Assembly (NCBI GenBank): GCA_041391925.1
Contig: JAWKNA010000003.1
Location: 496,001-560,000, forward strand
Origin: JBPOFM01 sp041391925
Lineage (GTDB): Bacteria > Bacteroidota > Bacteroidia > Flavobacteriales > Flavobacteriaceae
DNA length: 64,000 bases
Reading direction: 5' to 3'
The notes under the pieces were generated by a model. The model was not told where the DNA came from. It searched no databases and saw only the letters and a list, made by a program, of their open reading frames with translations. The translations under genes were made by a program, and so were the position numbers. Shown here one piece after another: positions 34,885 through 43,788 of the stretch; within the stretch, counting starts at the first letter, position 1; each line of letters opens with the position of its first letter.

Positions 34885-35745
34885 ATGGCAAACTTAAAGG
34901 AAATACGTAACAGAATATCATCGGTATCTTCAACGATGCAGATTACCAGTGCCATGAAAATGGTATCTGCTGCAAAATTGAAAAAAGCACAGGATGCCAT
35001 TACCGCTATGCGTCCGTATGCTGATAAATTGACTGAGCTTTTACAAAACTTGAGCGCATCTTTGGATGCGGATTCTGGAAGTAAGTTTGCAGATCAACGC
35101 GAGGTAAAAAAGGTGTTGATTGTAGCCATTACGTCCAATAGAGGATTAGCTGGAGCTTTTAACTCCAACATCATCAAACAGGTCAATACTTTAACGAATG
35201 ATACCTATGCAAACACGGAAGTTTCTTTTTTGGCTATCGGTAAAAAAGCCAATGATGCTTTTAAGAAGACTAAAAAAGTCATTTCCAACAATAGCGCTGT
35301 ATACGATGATTTAACTTTTGATAATGTTGCTGAAATAGCTGAATTGTTGATGGACAAATTTTTGACCCATAAAGCGGATAAAATTGTACTTGTCTACAAT
35401 AAGTTTAAGAATGCAGCTACACAGGAAATTATGAGTGAACAATTTTTACCAATTGTTCCGATTCAAAGCGATAAGAATATAAATGTTGACTATATTTTTG
35501 AACCTTCTAAAGCAGAAATCGTTGAGCAATTGATTCCAAAATCATTAAAGACTCAATTGTACAAAGCCGTTAGAGATTCTTTTGCTAGTGAACATGGTGC
35601 TCGTATGACGGCTATGCACAAGGCTACAGACAATGCAACAGAACTGCGCGACCAATTGAAACTGACTTACAACAAAGCACGTCAAGCATCTATTACCAAT
35701 GAAATTCTTGAGATTGTTGGTGGTGCTGAAGCGTTGAATAATTAG
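34885..35745 (+). CDS. atpG: ATP synthase F1 subunit gamma
   Basis: This 286-residue subunit is the rotor shaft. It has the N-terminal helix NLKEIRNRISSVSSTMQITSAMKMVSAAKL with the conserved Met/Lys pattern, the central ITSNRGLAGAFN motif near 82-93, and the C-terminal helix ending with ATELRDQLKLTYNKARQASITNEILEIVGGAEAL, the strongest family signature. It is the last gene of the operon; a rho-independent terminator follows within 25 bases. Confidence 0.97.
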   Translation: MANLKEIRNRISSVSSTMQITSAMKMVSAAKLKKAQDAITAMRPYADKLTELLQNLSASLDADSGSKFADQREVKKVLIVAITSNRGLAGAFNSNIIKQVNTLTNDTYANTEVSFLAIGKKANDAFKKTKKVISNNSAVYDDLTFDNVAEIAELLMDKFLTHKADKIVLVYNKFKNAATQEIMSEQFLPIVPIQSDKNINVDYIFEPSKAEIVEQLIPKSLKTQLYKAVRDSFASEHGARMTAMHKATDNATELRDQLKLTYNKARQASITNEILEIVGGAEALNN

Positions 35746-35767
35746 ATTATCAAATAAATTATATTCT

Positions 35768-35797
35768 AAACCTTACTGCTTCAGTAAGGTTTTTTTA
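35768..35797 (+). terminator. Rho-independent terminator of the ATP synthase operon
   Basis: AAACCTTACTG (35768-35778) pairs perfectly with CAGTAAGGTTT (35782-35792) around a 3-base loop, followed by a T-run. It lies 23 bases after atpG. Confidence 0.9.
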
Positions 35798-35904
35798 TGT
35801 TTAATAAGGATATAAGCTACTAATAACCAACCTTAAAATCGGACGAAATACACGATAAATCGGTTAAAAAGCATGTATTACGTCGAAAAATTCATGATTT
35901 TTCA

Positions 35905-35933
35905 TTGTCAGATTGTTTATTTATATATATTTA
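35905..35933 (+). promoter_or_regulatory. Possible promoter of the first paralogous secreted-protein gene
   Basis: TTG at 35905-35907 and TATATTTA at 35926-35933 (one mismatch to TANNTTTG) are separated by 18 bases. The predicted start is about 20 bases before the ATG at 35960, which supports that start over an upstream one. Confidence 0.4.
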
Positions 35934-35959
35934 CCGTCCAAATCTTAATTAAATATCCG

Positions 35960-36478
35960 ATGAACCTACTTAAAAAGGCGATGAACGCCACAATTTTTGC
36001 AGTGATTATTTCAAGCACATTCCAATGTGCTAGCCCAAAAGTGGCTCCGACACAACAACCAATTTCTGAATTCCAAATGCAAGACCCAATAGTTTTTCAA
36101 GAATGGTATGCAGGTATAAAGGTTGGAGGAACAGGCATCAACATGTTTGTCCCGAAATTCAACACAGATAAGAACATACAAATAGACAGCGTATATTTTA
36201 GAAATATGAAAGGCAAACTGGTGAGTGGTGATTCTATGTATTCAGTTGTTTTAAAAAATGATTCACCTAACTACGTACCAAACCCATCCACTGCCATAAC
36301 AAATCCATTCAATTTAACTCCTAATGAATGTATAATTAGCTATACTGAAAACGGTCAAATAAAATATCTTAAAATAGCTAGTATTGTAGAAAAAGCTGGA
36401 ACCTATTACGAAGATGGTCCGCCTGCTATCTATGATAACGTATCAACGAGAGCTGTCGCCACTGTTGAACAAGATTGA
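35960..36478 (+). CDS. Secreted/lipoprotein paralogue 1 (unknown flavobacterial family)
   Basis: This 172-residue protein has a signal peptide ending in SSTFQC near residue 24, a poor but possible lipobox. After a Pro/Gln-rich spacer comes a domain with WYAGIKVGGTGINMFVPK, then QIDSVYFRNMKGKL, and a C-terminal LTPNECIISYTENGQIKYLKIASIVEK stretch. The same blocks appear in the same order in the next gene, so the two are tandem paralogues. I do not know a characterised member. The ATG at 35960 is used because the longer frame from 35873 puts 29 residues before the signal peptide and starts upstream of the possible promoter. Confidence 0.75.
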   Translation: MNLLKKAMNATIFAVIISSTFQCASPKVAPTQQPISEFQMQDPIVFQEWYAGIKVGGTGINMFVPKFNTDKNIQIDSVYFRNMKGKLVSGDSMYSVVLKNDSPNYVPNPSTAITNPFNLTPNECIISYTENGQIKYLKIASIVEKAGTYYEDGPPAIYDNVSTRAVATVEQD

Positions 36479-36500
36479 TTTTTTGAATCACAAAAAACCA

Positions 36501-36529
36501 AAGTCCTACATTTACATAGGACTTTTTTT
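36501..36529 (+). terminator. Rho-independent terminator after paralogue 1
   Basis: AAGTCCTA (36501-36508) pairs with TAGGACTT (36517-36524) around an 8-base loop, with a T-run to 36529. It lies between the two paralogues, so each is probably its own transcription unit. Confidence 0.8.
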
Positions 36530-36574
36530 ATGGAATGAATTTTGATTCCTATCTTTAATAAACAAAAAGCAGAC

Positions 36575-37087
36575 ATGATGAAATCTCTAAGGAATATTTC
36601 AATTGTAGTGGTAATGGCTTCTCTTTTTTCAAATTGTTCTTCGGCTCAGAAATTACAGGAAAAAGCACCTTTCGATCTTGAAGAAGTGTATTGCCAAAAA
36701 TGGATTGCAGGAGTTAAAGGTGGAGGTTCGGGAATCAATCTGTTCCTTGACATAAAAAATCAAATCCCACAAAATATACAATTGGATTCTGCGTATTTCA
36801 GAGGTAGAGTGGCAAAAATAGAATTGATAGAAGACAAAAACACTATATATGTAGCGCGATTTGACTCTGATTTTAATCAAAAAACAGATATTGTGATGAG
36901 TAGTGACCCAAATGAGGAGTATGGAAATCAAGCGCCCAAAATAAATGGAAAATTCCCTTTTGAACTGAAAGATTCTGAATGTGTGATTAGTTTTAAAGAA
37001 CAAAACGAAACCAAATATTTCAAAATTGAAAACATTGTCGAAAGGCATCTCCAAAATTACCCTAGCGCTCCAACACATCAGGAATAA
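36575..37087 (+). CDS. Secreted/lipoprotein paralogue 2 (unknown flavobacterial family)
   Basis: This 170-residue protein has a signal peptide with FSNCSSAQ near residues 18-25; either lipidation at Cys or cleavage before the Gln is possible. The mature domain repeats the blocks of the preceding gene: CQKWIAGVKGGGSGINLFLD, QLDSAYFRGRVAKIE and LKDSECVISFKEQNETKYFKIENIVE. Shared residues include WxAG, GGxGIN and the C-terminal ECxIS-KYxKI pattern. A possible -7 element TATCTTTA lies at 36550-36557. Either ATG, at 36575 or 36578, could start it. Function is unknown. Confidence 0.77.
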   Translation: MMKSLRNISIVVVMASLFSNCSSAQKLQEKAPFDLEEVYCQKWIAGVKGGGSGINLFLDIKNQIPQNIQLDSAYFRGRVAKIELIEDKNTIYVARFDSDFNQKTDIVMSSDPNEEYGNQAPKINGKFPFELKDSECVISFKEQNETKYFKIENIVERHLQNYPSAPTHQE

Positions 37088-37144
37088 GTGTTAGCTTGTA
37101 AATCGGTTAATAAAACTGTATTTTAGCATCTCAAATATTGAGAC

Positions 37145-38575
37145 TTGGGTACTATAAAAACCTTTTTTAAGGATACAATAATTTATGGTTTGGCGACCGT
37201 CCTTCCCAGGCTAATGAATTTTATTTTAGTGCCTCTTCATACGGATAAGCTTGAAACGACAAGCTACTCTGATAATACCACGTTTTACGTCTATGCCGCA
37301 TTTTTCAATGTCCTTTTAACCTATGGACTGGAAACTGCTTTTTTCAGGTTTTTCAATAAAAACAAAGAAAGTGACAAAGTCTTTTCGACCACACTAATCA
37401 GTCTTACTGTTTCCACCATTATTTTCTTTATATTGGTTGTCATTTTTAATGAGCAATTGGCAAGTCTGGTAAATTTGAATCAAACCTATTTTAATTTATT
37501 GATAGGTGTTTTGGTTTTAGACGCTCTTGTGGTGGCTCCTTTTGCCTATTTGCGAGCCACCGGAAGACCCATAAAATTTACGGCTATTAAGCTATCCAAT
37601 GTCATCGTATACGTGATTTTAAATTTCTTTTTCCTGTGGGCCATTCCAAAATTTGATATAGATTTTCCAGGATACAATCCCGACGATTTGGTACAATATA
37701 TCTTTGTTTCAAATCTTATAGCGAGTATTTCAACATTGCTATTATTGTCGCCATACTTCTTTCGGACAAAATTACAGTTCAGCACACCAATTTTTAAACA
37801 ATTATTAAATTATGGTTGGCCAATTATGGTAGCTGGATTGGCATATGTTATCAATGAGAATTTTGATAAATGGTTATTACCAGAAATGGTTGGGAAATCC
37901 ATTAATGGAGCCTACAGTGGCTGTTATAAGATTGCGGTTTTTATGACTATTTTCATTCAAGCATTTAGACTTGGAGCTGAACCATTTTTTTTTAACCATG
38001 CCAAAGAATTGAATGCAAAAGAGACTTACGCCAGAATCATGAAATATTTCGTGATACTTGGATGTTTAATGTATGTATTTACAGTAGCGTTTCTGAATAT
38101 TTTCAAACAACTCATAGTGCCCAATGATTCATACTGGATAGCTATTGAAATTGTTCCGATTGTATTGTTGGCCAATTTGTGTTTGGGTATCTATTTCAAT
38201 TTGGCAATATGGTATAAATTGACCGACAAAACACATTTTGGAATGTATATTTCCATCATTGGAGCCATCATTACCATTGTTTTTAATTATGCGATGATTC
38301 CAAAAATCGGTTTCATGGCATCGGCTTGGGCAACATTATTGGCTTATGGAAGCATGATGCTCATTTCTTATCAAATGGGTAAAAAACATTATTCAGTTCC
38401 TTATGACATTATTCGGATTGGAAGCTATCTGGCATTGGCAATTATTATCTCAGCAGTTTCATATTATGGATTTAATGAAAATTACTATGTGAGTACCATT
38501 TTAGTTTTAGTATTTTTGGGCATTATTTTCTTTTTTGAAAAGAAGGAAATTAAACAATTGATAAAAAAAAGGTAA
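37145..38575 (+). CDS. Second polysaccharide flippase-like protein (MOP superfamily)
   Basis: This 476-residue membrane protein has about 14 hydrophobic segments and starts GTIKTFFKDTIIYGLATVLPRLMNFILVPL, a typical polysaccharide-exporter opening. It differs from the flippase at 2407 in length and sequence and is flanked by dut and a sugar nucleotidyltransferase rather than glycosyltransferases. This conserved, chromosomal form could flip LPS or peptidoglycan-related lipid-linked sugars; the substrate is unknown. The start is a TTG; the next in-frame Met would remove the first helix. Confidence 0.87.
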   Translation: MGTIKTFFKDTIIYGLATVLPRLMNFILVPLHTDKLETTSYSDNTTFYVYAAFFNVLLTYGLETAFFRFFNKNKESDKVFSTTLISLTVSTIIFFILVVIFNEQLASLVNLNQTYFNLLIGVLVLDALVVAPFAYLRATGRPIKFTAIKLSNVIVYVILNFFFLWAIPKFDIDFPGYNPDDLVQYIFVSNLIASISTLLLLSPYFFRTKLQFSTPIFKQLLNYGWPIMVAGLAYVINENFDKWLLPEMVGKSINGAYSGCYKIAVFMTIFIQAFRLGAEPFFFNHAKELNAKETYARIMKYFVILGCLMYVFTVAFLNIFKQLIVPNDSYWIAIEIVPIVLLANLCLGIYFNLAIWYKLTDKTHFGMYISIIGAIITIVFNYAMIPKIGFMASAWATLLAYGSMMLISYQMGKKHYSVPYDIIRIGSYLALAIIISAVSYYGFNENYYVSTILVLVFLGIIFFFEKKEIKQLIKKR

Positions 38576-38632
38576 CACGGCTCTATCCAAATCACTAAGC
38601 AAACGTTTGCAAATTCTTGAAAAACGTATCAT

Positions 38633-39067
38633 ATGAATATCAAAATTATCAACAAATCCAATCACAATCTACCCAATTATGAAACTATAGCTTCGGCAGG
38701 AATGGACTTACGCGCCAGCTTATCGGAAGCAAGAATCTTAAAACCTTTGGAACGAAGTATTGTAGGAACAGGATTGTTTATAGAATTGCCCATAGGCTAC
38801 GAAGCACAAGTACGCCCTCGCAGTGGATTGGCAGCAAAAATGGGGATTACTGTATTGAATGCACCAGGAACCATCGATGCGGATTATAGAGGAGAGATAG
38901 GCGTTATTTTAGTCAATTTGTCCAATGAAGAATTTACCATCAACAATGGCGAACGTATTGCTCAATTGGTCATAGCCAAACACGAAAGAGCAGAATGGAT
39001 TGAAGTAGAAGAATTATCCGAAACTTCCCGTGGAGAAGGAGGTTTTGGGAGTACAGGAACAAAGTAA
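38633..39067 (+). CDS. dut: dUTP diphosphatase
   Basis: This 144-residue trimeric dUTPase hydrolyses dUTP to dUMP, keeping uracil out of DNA and feeding dTMP synthesis. All five motifs are present: AGMDLRA, RPRSGLAAK, NAPGTIDADYRGEIGVILVN, GERIAQLVI and the C-terminal RGEGGFGSTG arm. It lies between the flippase and the sugar nucleotidyltransferase, all in one direction with short gaps, a common flavobacterial order. Confidence 0.98.
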   Translation: MNIKIINKSNHNLPNYETIASAGMDLRASLSEARILKPLERSIVGTGLFIELPIGYEAQVRPRSGLAAKMGITVLNAPGTIDADYRGEIGVILVNLSNEEFTINNGERIAQLVIAKHERAEWIEVEELSETSRGEGGFGSTGTK

Positions 39068-39164
39068 ATCCTTCCTAATCCTTTCGAATGGAGGCTTTAC
39101 AACAAAAATAAAATGAACAGATTTAGATAACAGTTCTTTCCTTTGGAGAGATTAAGAAGGGAAT

Positions 39165-40184
39165 ATGAAAATAATAGTACCAATGGCAGGACGAGGTTCT
39201 CGACTGCGACCGCACACCTTAACAGTACCAAAACCATTAATTCCAGTTGCAGGACAACCGATTGTTCACCGATTGGTAAAAGATATCACCAAAGTCCTAA
39301 AGCAACCTGTTGAAGAAATCGCTTTTATTTTAGGAGATCCAGCGTTTTTTGGAGATGATGTTGTCAAGAGCTTAACAGAATTAGCTCAAAGTTTGGGCGC
39401 AAAAGCATCTATTTACTGGCAAGACCAACCTCTAGGAACAGGCCATGCGATTATGTCTGCCAAAGAATCTCTTTCTGGCCCAGCAGTAATTGCATATGCA
39501 GATACGTTAATTCGAGCCGATTTCAATCTCGATTCCGAAGCAGATGCCGTAATTTGGGTAAAACAAGTGAACGAACCCGAAGCTTATGGAGTGGTAAAAT
39601 TGAATGATAAAAAAGAAATCATAGAACTTGTTGAAAAACCAAAGGACTTTGTGAGTGATTTGGCAGTCATTGGCATTTATTACTTTAAAGACGTTAGCGT
39701 GCTCAAAAATGAATTGCAGTTTGTGTTGGATAATAACATTGTAAACGGTGGAGAATACCAAATCAATGATGGCATTAAACGTATGATGGCCAATGGAAAA
39801 GTTTTTAAAACAGGAGAGGTCGATGAATGGATGGACTGCGGCAACAAGGCCGTGACTGTTGAGACCAATAGCCGAATGTTAGGTTTTTTGAATGAAGACG
39901 GAGTCGAACAAATGATAGCATCTTCCGTACAATTGAACAATTCCAAAATTGTCGAACCTTGCTATATTGGCAAGAATGTCATTTTGAATAACTCAACCAT
40001 TGGCCCTAACGTATCCATAGGTAATGATTGTACATTGAGTAACGTAACAGTTAAAAATAGTCTAATTCAAAGCTACAACACGATTAAAAATGCTAATTTA
40101 GACCAAGCGATGATTGGTAATCATGTACAGTATGATGGCGATTTCAAAACGATTAGTATTGGCGATTATTCAGTATTGGAATAA
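39165..40184 (+). CDS. Sugar-phosphate nucleotidyltransferase with left-handed beta-helix tail
   Basis: This 339-residue enzyme has an N-terminal nucleotidyltransferase domain with the GTP/UTP/dTTP-binding signature PMAGRGSRLRPHTLTVPKPLIPVAGQPI at residues 5-32, an active-site segment DQPLGTGHAI near 88, and YADTLIR (metal Asp). From about residue 240 there is a hexapeptide-repeat beta-helix (SKIVEPCYIGKNVILNNSTIGPNVSIGNDCTLSNVTV). It should make a nucleotide-sugar from a sugar-1-phosphate. The exact sugar and base are not determined by sequence; it could supply donors for LPS or polysaccharide synthesis. Confidence 0.9.
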   Translation: MKIIVPMAGRGSRLRPHTLTVPKPLIPVAGQPIVHRLVKDITKVLKQPVEEIAFILGDPAFFGDDVVKSLTELAQSLGAKASIYWQDQPLGTGHAIMSAKESLSGPAVIAYADTLIRADFNLDSEADAVIWVKQVNEPEAYGVVKLNDKKEIIELVEKPKDFVSDLAVIGIYYFKDVSVLKNELQFVLDNNIVNGGEYQINDGIKRMMANGKVFKTGEVDEWMDCGNKAVTVETNSRMLGFLNEDGVEQMIASSVQLNNSKIVEPCYIGKNVILNNSTIGPNVSIGNDCTLSNVTVKNSLIQSYNTIKNANLDQAMIGNHVQYDGDFKTISIGDYSVLE

Positions 40185-40297
40185 AAATTGATTAGTGTCA
40201 GATAAATCATTAATGAGAAACAAAATATATGTTGTTTTGAAGTTAGCAAATGAAACTCTGAGCGATTCTATCATAGCTTCGATTTTGAAGATAAATA

Positions 40298-41662
40298 ATG
40301 AAACAAAAAATCTACATAACACTATTTCTACTAGGAATTTTAATAATTCCACAAATGGCTATTGCCCAGGTCGATTTCAATAAAAGACCAACAGATGACC
40401 TAGGCGATGTAGAAGATAAGTTTCAGGAAAATTTCTTCGAAGCATTGAAACAGAATGGTATCGAAAATTACCAACGAGCGGTTGATGCACTTCTAAAGTG
40501 TGAAAAGCTTGACAATTCAAAAACGATTGTTTATTATGAATTGGGCAAAAACTACATCGCATTAAAAAACTATGGTGCCGCCGAAGATGTTCTCAAGAAA
40601 GCAGTTTCTAAAGAACCTGAAAACGAATGGTATCTTGACGAACTCTATGAAGTCTATAATCTTCAGGGAGATACTGATAAAGCCATAAAAACAGTCAAAC
40701 AACTGGTAAAATATCACCCGGATTATCGACAGGACTTGGCAGAATTATTTATCAAAGCCAAAGAATATAAAGATGCACTTAAAATTTTAGACCAACTTGA
40801 TAAAGAATTTGGCATCAATCCAGACAGGGACATTTTACGCAACCAAATTTACAATATAACAGGTCGTGATGATGATAGGATTGAAAACCTCGAAGAACGT
40901 GTGAAGGCCAATCCCGACAATGAAGAAATTTATTTGAGGCTCATCTATCGGTACAGTGAAACTGGCGACACCAAAAAAGCTTTTGAAGCTGCAAAAAACT
41001 TGTTGAAAGTTCATCCAGAATCTAAATTGGTGCATTTGGCTTTATATAAATTTTATTTGGACAACAACCAAATTGGACCAGCCATTGAATCCATGAAAAT
41101 TACATTAACTGCTCCAGAAATCAATCCTGAGGCAAAAGCCAAAGTGTTCAATGATTTCGTCAATTTTGTTTCCAAACATCCAGAATATGAGAAAGATTTG
41201 ATAGAAATGACCTCATTAGTTGGTACGGAAAAAAGCACCAAGACTCTGACAGAATTGGGACACTATTATCTAAAACTTGATGATAAGCCAAAAGCCTTGC
41301 AAAATTTTGAAGAAGCATTGCAACAAGACCCAAACAATTTTACCATTATCAAAGATGTCCTGCTTCTACAGCTAGACCTCAACATGGATGAAAAGGCTGC
41401 AAATAAAAGCCAAGAAGCACTAGATTTGTTTCCTGCTCAACCCATTTTGTATCTTCTCAATGGAGTTGCAAACAATAAATTGAACCAACCCAAAAAAGCC
41501 ATTGAAAAACTGGAAGCGGGATTGGATTACATCATTGATGACCTTAAAATGGAAAGCGATTTTTATACACAATTAAGCGTGGCATATAAGCTTGACAATA
41601 ATATTCCCAAATCACAAGCGTTTGCCAAAAGGGCGGAAACAATAACCAAACAGCAACAATGA
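40298..41662 (+). CDS. Secreted tetratricopeptide-repeat protein
   Basis: This 454-residue protein has a signal peptide (KQKIYITLFLLGILIIPQMAIAQ) and then about ten TPR or TPR-like units: for example YYELGKNYIALKNYGAAEDVLKKAVSKEP, TLTELGHYYLKLDDKPKALQNFEEALQQDP, and a last unit ending QLSVAYKLDNNIPKSQAFAKRAE. It acts in the periplasm, probably as a protein-binding scaffold in envelope assembly. It is followed by a DUF4292 lipoprotein overlapping by 4 bases and then an EnvC-like protein, an arrangement seen in other Flavobacteriaceae, so the three may act together. Confidence 0.9.
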   Translation: MKQKIYITLFLLGILIIPQMAIAQVDFNKRPTDDLGDVEDKFQENFFEALKQNGIENYQRAVDALLKCEKLDNSKTIVYYELGKNYIALKNYGAAEDVLKKAVSKEPENEWYLDELYEVYNLQGDTDKAIKTVKQLVKYHPDYRQDLAELFIKAKEYKDALKILDQLDKEFGINPDRDILRNQIYNITGRDDDRIENLEERVKANPDNEEIYLRLIYRYSETGDTKKAFEAAKNLLKVHPESKLVHLALYKFYLDNNQIGPAIESMKITLTAPEINPEAKAKVFNDFVNFVSKHPEYEKDLIEMTSLVGTEKSTKTLTELGHYYLKLDDKPKALQNFEEALQQDPNNFTIIKDVLLLQLDLNMDEKAANKSQEALDLFPAQPILYLLNGVANNKLNQPKKAIEKLEAGLDYIIDDLKMESDFYTQLSVAYKLDNNIPKSQAFAKRAETITKQQQ

Positions 41663-42432
41663 GGCACAACACATTTCTGTTTTTGATTCTTATCTTCACT
41701 ATTTTCAGTGGATGCAAATCCGCGAAAAGCCTTTCCTCAACTGGCGCTATCAAAGAAAGCATGACCGCAAAACAGCTTATCAAAGAAAACCAAAGGCAAA
41801 CAGCCAACTTTAAAACCCTTCAAGCCAAAGTAAAAATTGATTATACTGACGGCGATAACTCAAATGGAGTTTCTGTAACCTTGCGAATGGAAAAAGATAA
41901 GGTTATTTGGTTGAGTGCGCCACTTGGTGTAGCTAGGGCAATGATTACACCTTCAAAAGTTAGTTATTACAACAAGCTTGAAAACGAATATTTTGATGGG
42001 GACTATTCCTTGTTGTCAGAACTTTTGGGGCTTGATTTGGATTTTGAGAAAGTCCAAAATTTGTTATTGGGCGAAATGATTTTTGACCATAATGGAGATA
42101 CATATGTATTGTCAAACAATGAAGTGTCCTATGTACTGCAACCTGAAAATCAAAAACCGATTTTCGAAATTTTTTACCTTGTGAATCCAGGACATTTTAA
42201 ATTGGATTCCCAACAACTCTCGCAATCCCTTCAAAAGCGATTTTTACAAATAGATTACAAAACATACCAGATGGTGAAGAAAGAGATTGTTCCAGAAGTG
42301 ATACACATTGTTGCGGTTGAAGACAATTCGGAAGTGAAAATTGATCTTGAGTACAAATCCGTAACGCTTGATGAAGAAGTTCGTTTTCCTTTTGAAATCC
42401 CTTCTGGATACAAAGAAATTGAAATTAAATGA
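41659..42432 (+). CDS. DUF4292 family lipoprotein (LolB/LolA-like fold)
   Basis: This 257-residue protein has a lipoprotein signal with IFSGC at residues 15-19. The mature part has KTLQAKVKIDYTDGD and VTLRMEKDKVIWLSAPLGVARAMITPSKVSYYNKLENEYFDGDYSLL, which match DUF4292. The family is thought to share the lipid-binding fold of LolA/LolB, so a part in moving lipoproteins or lipids to the outer membrane is possible; that is inference. It overlaps the TPR gene before and the EnvC-like gene after by 4 bases each. Confidence 0.85.
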   Translation: MRHNTFLFLILIFTIFSGCKSAKSLSSTGAIKESMTAKQLIKENQRQTANFKTLQAKVKIDYTDGDNSNGVSVTLRMEKDKVIWLSAPLGVARAMITPSKVSYYNKLENEYFDGDYSLLSELLGLDLDFEKVQNLLLGEMIFDHNGDTYVLSNNEVSYVLQPENQKPIFEIFYLVNPGHFKLDSQQLSQSLQKRFLQIDYKTYQMVKKEIVPEVIHIVAVEDNSEVKIDLEYKSVTLDEEVRFPFEIPSGYKEIEIK

Positions 42433-43685
42433 AACCTACAAGATACTACCATATTGCGCTAATTCTAATGGCATTTTTCAGTTTAGCGAATCTACAAGCC
42501 CAAAGCAAAAAGCAGCAAGAACTTGAAGCACGTCGCCAAGAAATCCTAAAGGAAATAAAACAATATAATTTGCTTCTTTCTACTGACAAAAAGAAAGAAA
42601 GATCTATGATTTCCTTGGTTGAGGATTTAAACAACAAGGTTAGGGTGCGTCAAAATTTGATAAAGATTACCAATGACCAGGCCAATTTATTGACACGTGA
42701 AATCAATAGCAACCAAAAGGAAATCTCAAGTTTACGAGATCAATTAACGGAGTTGAAGAAAGATTATGCCGCAATGGTTGTGAAGTCCTATAAAAGCAAA
42801 TCCGAACAAAGCAGGGTAATGTTCTTATTGTCATCCGACAACTTCCAGCAAGCCTACAAGCGTTTGCAATACATAAAGCAATACACTAAATATCAAGAAC
42901 AACAAGGCGAGGAAATAAAAAGCAAAACCCAAAAACTTCAGGATTTGAATACCTCGCTGTTGCAACAAAAAAAGGATAAGGAAAAACTGATTGAGGAAAA
43001 CCGCATTGCCAAAAAAGAACTTGAAGAGGATATAAAACAGCAGCAGGAATTGGTTGCTTCCATTCGAAAAAATCTTAGCAATTATGCGTCACAGATAAAA
43101 ACCAAACAACAAGAAGCAGACAAAATCGATCGCGAAATAGAACGTTTGATTAAAGAAGCTATCGCTGAAGCGAATAAAAAAGCTGGGAAATCCAATACCA
43201 ACACTACCTCAAAACCTTCTTCAGGTTTTGCATTGACGCCCGAAGCAAAAACATTGGCAGCTAATTTTGAAGCCAACAAAGGAAAATTGTCATGGCCAGT
43301 TGAAAAAGGCGTGGTTAAAACACGTTATGGAACTCAGCCCTCTCCAATTGACCCATCGGTGAACATCCAAAGCAATGGTGTAAGAATAGCCACTGATAAG
43401 AACGAAAAAGTACGTGCGGTATTCACAGGAACTGTAAATTCTGTTATTGCCCTTAAAAATGGAAATCCAACTGTGTTAATCCAACATGGAAATTATTTTA
43501 CAGCGTATAAAAATCTTTCGAAAGTCTATGTAAAAAAAGGAGATAAGGTAGACACCAAGCAATTTATAGGAGAGGTTTTTACAAGTTCTGTAGATCAGGA
43601 AACAGTTTTGAGTTTTAGCATCTATAAGGTAGTGGGAGGAGAACTGCAAACCCAAGATCCATCGGGTTGGATTTATAAGATGTAA
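42429..43685 (+). CDS. EnvC/NlpD-like murein hydrolase activator (degenerate M23 domain)
   Basis: This 418-residue protein has a signal peptide, a long coiled coil at about residues 25-240 (Gln/Lys/Glu-rich), and a C-terminal LytM (M23) domain at about 285-418. The zinc ligands of active M23 peptidases are not seen: the HxxxD region is replaced by QSNGVRIATDKN, and the HxH motif by LSFSIYK. VLIQHGNYFTAYKNL keeps only a single His. This is like E. coli EnvC, which does not cut murein itself but activates amidases. An activator role in cell separation is therefore likely. Confidence 0.88.
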   Translation: MKPTRYYHIALILMAFFSLANLQAQSKKQQELEARRQEILKEIKQYNLLLSTDKKKERSMISLVEDLNNKVRVRQNLIKITNDQANLLTREINSNQKEISSLRDQLTELKKDYAAMVVKSYKSKSEQSRVMFLLSSDNFQQAYKRLQYIKQYTKYQEQQGEEIKSKTQKLQDLNTSLLQQKKDKEKLIEENRIAKKELEEDIKQQQELVASIRKNLSNYASQIKTKQQEADKIDREIERLIKEAIAEANKKAGKSNTNTTSKPSSGFALTPEAKTLAANFEANKGKLSWPVEKGVVKTRYGTQPSPIDPSVNIQSNGVRIATDKNEKVRAVFTGTVNSVIALKNGNPTVLIQHGNYFTAYKNLSKVYVKKGDKVDTKQFIGEVFTSSVDQETVLSFSIYKVVGGELQTQDPSGWIYKM

Positions 43686-43788
43686 AGCCATAAACTGTTT
43701 CTAAATCCGATGAAGAAGTAAATGTCATTACTGCAACTAGAAAACCGCTCATGCGATGTCTTGTTTGGTTCGACAGGGCAAATTAAAT

